Positions 5,943 through 7,142 of a DNA stretch of 7,142 bases are shown piece after piece (position 1 is the first letter of the stretch; the number at the start of each line of letters is the position of its first letter). Below the pieces are notes generated by a model. That model ran no database searches and had not been told where the DNA came from. It saw only the letters and a program-made list of their open reading frames with translations. The stretch lies in NCBI GenBank assembly GCA_004375725.1, contig SOKS01000121.1:1-7142 (forward strand). Direction: 5' to 3'. Origin of the DNA: Dehalococcoidia bacterium (GTDB lineage Bacteria > Chloroflexota > Dehalococcoidia > Dehalococcoidales > RBG-16-60-22). The translations under genes and the position numbers were made by a program.

Positions 5943-7142
5943 TTATTGCCCGCTCTGTCGCTGCTCGACATGAAACTCCAGTATCTGAAGCGTGTCGGGC
6001 TCGACCGCGTCCCAGCAGACCAGTCGGGCTTTTCCCCGTACCTCCGCCGCAATATCGGCATATGTTCGGTACTGACCGCGGCGCAGCGTATAATTATCGA
6101 AGAACCAGAGCCCAGCCCCAGGGACATTGAAAGCACAGACCGTGTGGCTTTTACGCACTGGCCTGAGCATAGCGGTAACCAGAACCGGGCGTGAATCCGG
6201 CTGCCATTGTTGCAATAGCGCTGCCGCCAGCACCGCGAAGCCATCGCAATCATCCTTCTTTTTTGCCCAGACCGTCTGCGGATAGCTGATGGCGTCAAAG
6301 AGATGGAGAGGTCCATCCATGGTCCAGGTCACCTGCTTCAACGAAGCTTCAATTTGCTCAAGAGAATCGGCCGCCGGTAAAGGCTGCTTCTCATATTTAG
6401 CCTCAAACCGCTTCCGTCGCCATCGCGACCAGCGATATCTGCCCTTACGCAGCCACAAGATGAGAAAACGGTCCATGAAAGTCAACAGTATGTAGGCCAT
6501 AACGGTGAGCACGATAACCGCACCAGCCGCGATAATCGCCCAGATATAGCCGGGCATAGCGGGAGGCGGTGGTTCCGGTGCCGGGATGATAACCACCGAA
6601 GGTGGCGGCGTTTGAGGCGGAAGTTCTATCGCTGGGAACGGAATCGTCTGTGGCGGCGGCGGTGGCACGCTGATGACCGGAGGCGGGGGACGCTCGATAA
6701 TCACGGCCGGGGTCACCTCCAGAGAGCCAACATGAAAGGTACGAGGTTCGGAGCCGATGCGGAAGAGAGGTTCAGTGAGCTGCACTTTCCAGTAGTAGGT
6801 CATCCCCGCGGAAAAATCTACCTGCGCCGCACCTGTAGCCTGCGGACCAACAAATAAAACCACCGGCGAGCTATCACTGGCTACCGTTATCTGCGCTATT
6901 GGTACTTTGAATTCCTCATCCAGGGCGATGGAAAGCTCGTATTCAGTGGCATCGAGCAATCGCTTCCAGCGGAAAGTAATATCCTGAGCAATTCCGGTTA
7001 CCCGGTTAACCGGAACGACGTAGCCATCGTCCGGTGCCTGTAAGGCTAACTCCGTCATAATATCATCAATACGGTATAGTCGGTTGACGCCGTTGGTCTT
7101 TATCGCCCATAATTTCCCGCCCGAGCTCGATTTCAGCGCCCG
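5943..7142 (-). CDS. Fn3-like/transmembrane/transglutaminase-like protein, 5' end missing
   Basis: The frame stays open to the window edge: 28 codons precede the Met at 7058, which has no ribosome binding site, so the true start lies beyond 7142. Counting from that Met, residues 1-110 form a beta-rich Fn3-like domain (FRW, YELSIA, YYWKV, RTFHVG). Just upstream, LWAIKTNG and LYRID resemble the end of a beta-propeller blade. A proline-rich stalk spans about 124-168, and a single membrane helix about 171-195. A strongly basic stretch (204-217) follows, so the C-terminus should be cytoplasmic. The C-terminal domain is transglutaminase-like, with Cys271 (DDCDGFA), His305 (SHTVCAF) and Asp321 (FFDNY) as a plausible catalytic triad. 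It may be a protease or a transamidating enzyme linked to an outside sensor; no substrate is evident. The gene is convergent with the transketolase pair. Confidence 0.82.
   Translation of the reverse strand, partial: RALKSSSGGKLWAIKTNGVNRLYRIDDIMTELALQAPDDGYVVPVNRVTGIAQDITFRWKRLLDATEYELSIALDEEFKVPIAQITVASDSSPVVLFVGPQATGAAQVDFSAGMTYYWKVQLTEPLFRIGSEPRTFHVGSLEVTPAVIIERPPPPVISVPPPPPQTIPFPAIELPPQTPPPSVVIIPAPEPPPPAMPGYIWAIIAAGAVIVLTVMAYILLTFMDRFLILWLRKGRYRWSRWRRKRFEAKYEKQPLPAADSLEQIEASLKQVTWTMDGPLHLFDAISYPQTVWAKKKDDCDGFAVLAAALLQQWQPDSRPVLVTAMLRPVRKSHTVCAFNVPGAGLWFFDNYTLRRGQYRTYADIAAEVRGKARLVCWDAVEPDTLQILEFHVEQRQSGQ

Noticed and set aside
5937..5961. GCGAC/GTCGC pair as a terminator after the transketolase genes
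   Set aside because: The stem is 5 bp with a 15-base loop and no T-run on either strand, so it is too weak to call.
5943..7058. Met at 7058 as the start of the membrane protein
   Set aside because: No ribosome binding site precedes it, the frame stays open to the window edge, and the upstream codons encode a plausible beta-strand continuation. It was treated as an internal residue.

Overview
The window reads as an ordinary chromosomal stretch of an uncultured, probably anaerobic bacterium. The mix of a two-gene transketolase, an AHL-lactonase-like metallo-hydrolase, an acetamidase/formamidase, and a Fn3-like/transmembrane/transglutaminase protein with a proline-rich stalk would fit Chloroflexota of the Dehalococcoidia type. 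That placement is an inference from gene content; there is no rRNA or ribosomal gene here to prove it. Strong GGAGG ribosome binding sites precede most genes. No tRNA, rRNA, insertion sequence, CRISPR array or phage gene was seen.

Layout. Positions 31-1074 (+) encode a zinc-dependent medium-chain dehydrogenase whose ATG overlaps the possible stop of an upstream gene cut by the window edge. Next come two minus-strand genes: a chagasin-type (I42) protease-inhibitor lipoprotein (1173-1628) and a VOC-fold protein (1708-2157). A hairpin with a T-rich tail on the minus strand ends the lipoprotein gene and faces the dehydrogenase. Positions 2158-2305 are a divergent control region with overlapping promoter-like elements and a perfect inverted repeat. 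Plus-strand genes follow: a metallo-beta-lactamase-fold hydrolase (2306-3037) and an acetamidase/formamidase family protein (3078-4049), probably co-transcribed. After a 109-base gap with its own TTGACA box and inverted repeat come the two halves of a split transketolase (4159-5004 and 4997-5935), which overlap by 8 bases. Only 7 bases after the second half begins the convergent 3' end of a minus-strand membrane protein (5943 to beyond 7142), whose start lies outside the window.

How the genes may work together. The transketolase pair would form one heteromeric ThDP enzyme moving two-carbon ketol units between sugar phosphates. Dehydrogenase, VOC protein, lactonase-like hydrolase, amidase-like hydrolase and transketolase together look more like a small-molecule or sugar-acid catabolic neighbourhood than housekeeping, but no substrate can be named from the sequence. 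The two most unusual points are the metallo-hydrolase, which keeps all its metal-binding histidines but lacks the bridging aspartate, and the membrane protein, whose charge pattern places its transglutaminase-like Cys-His-Asp domain in the cytoplasm and its Fn3-like domain outside. I see no convincing wholly new multi-gene system.
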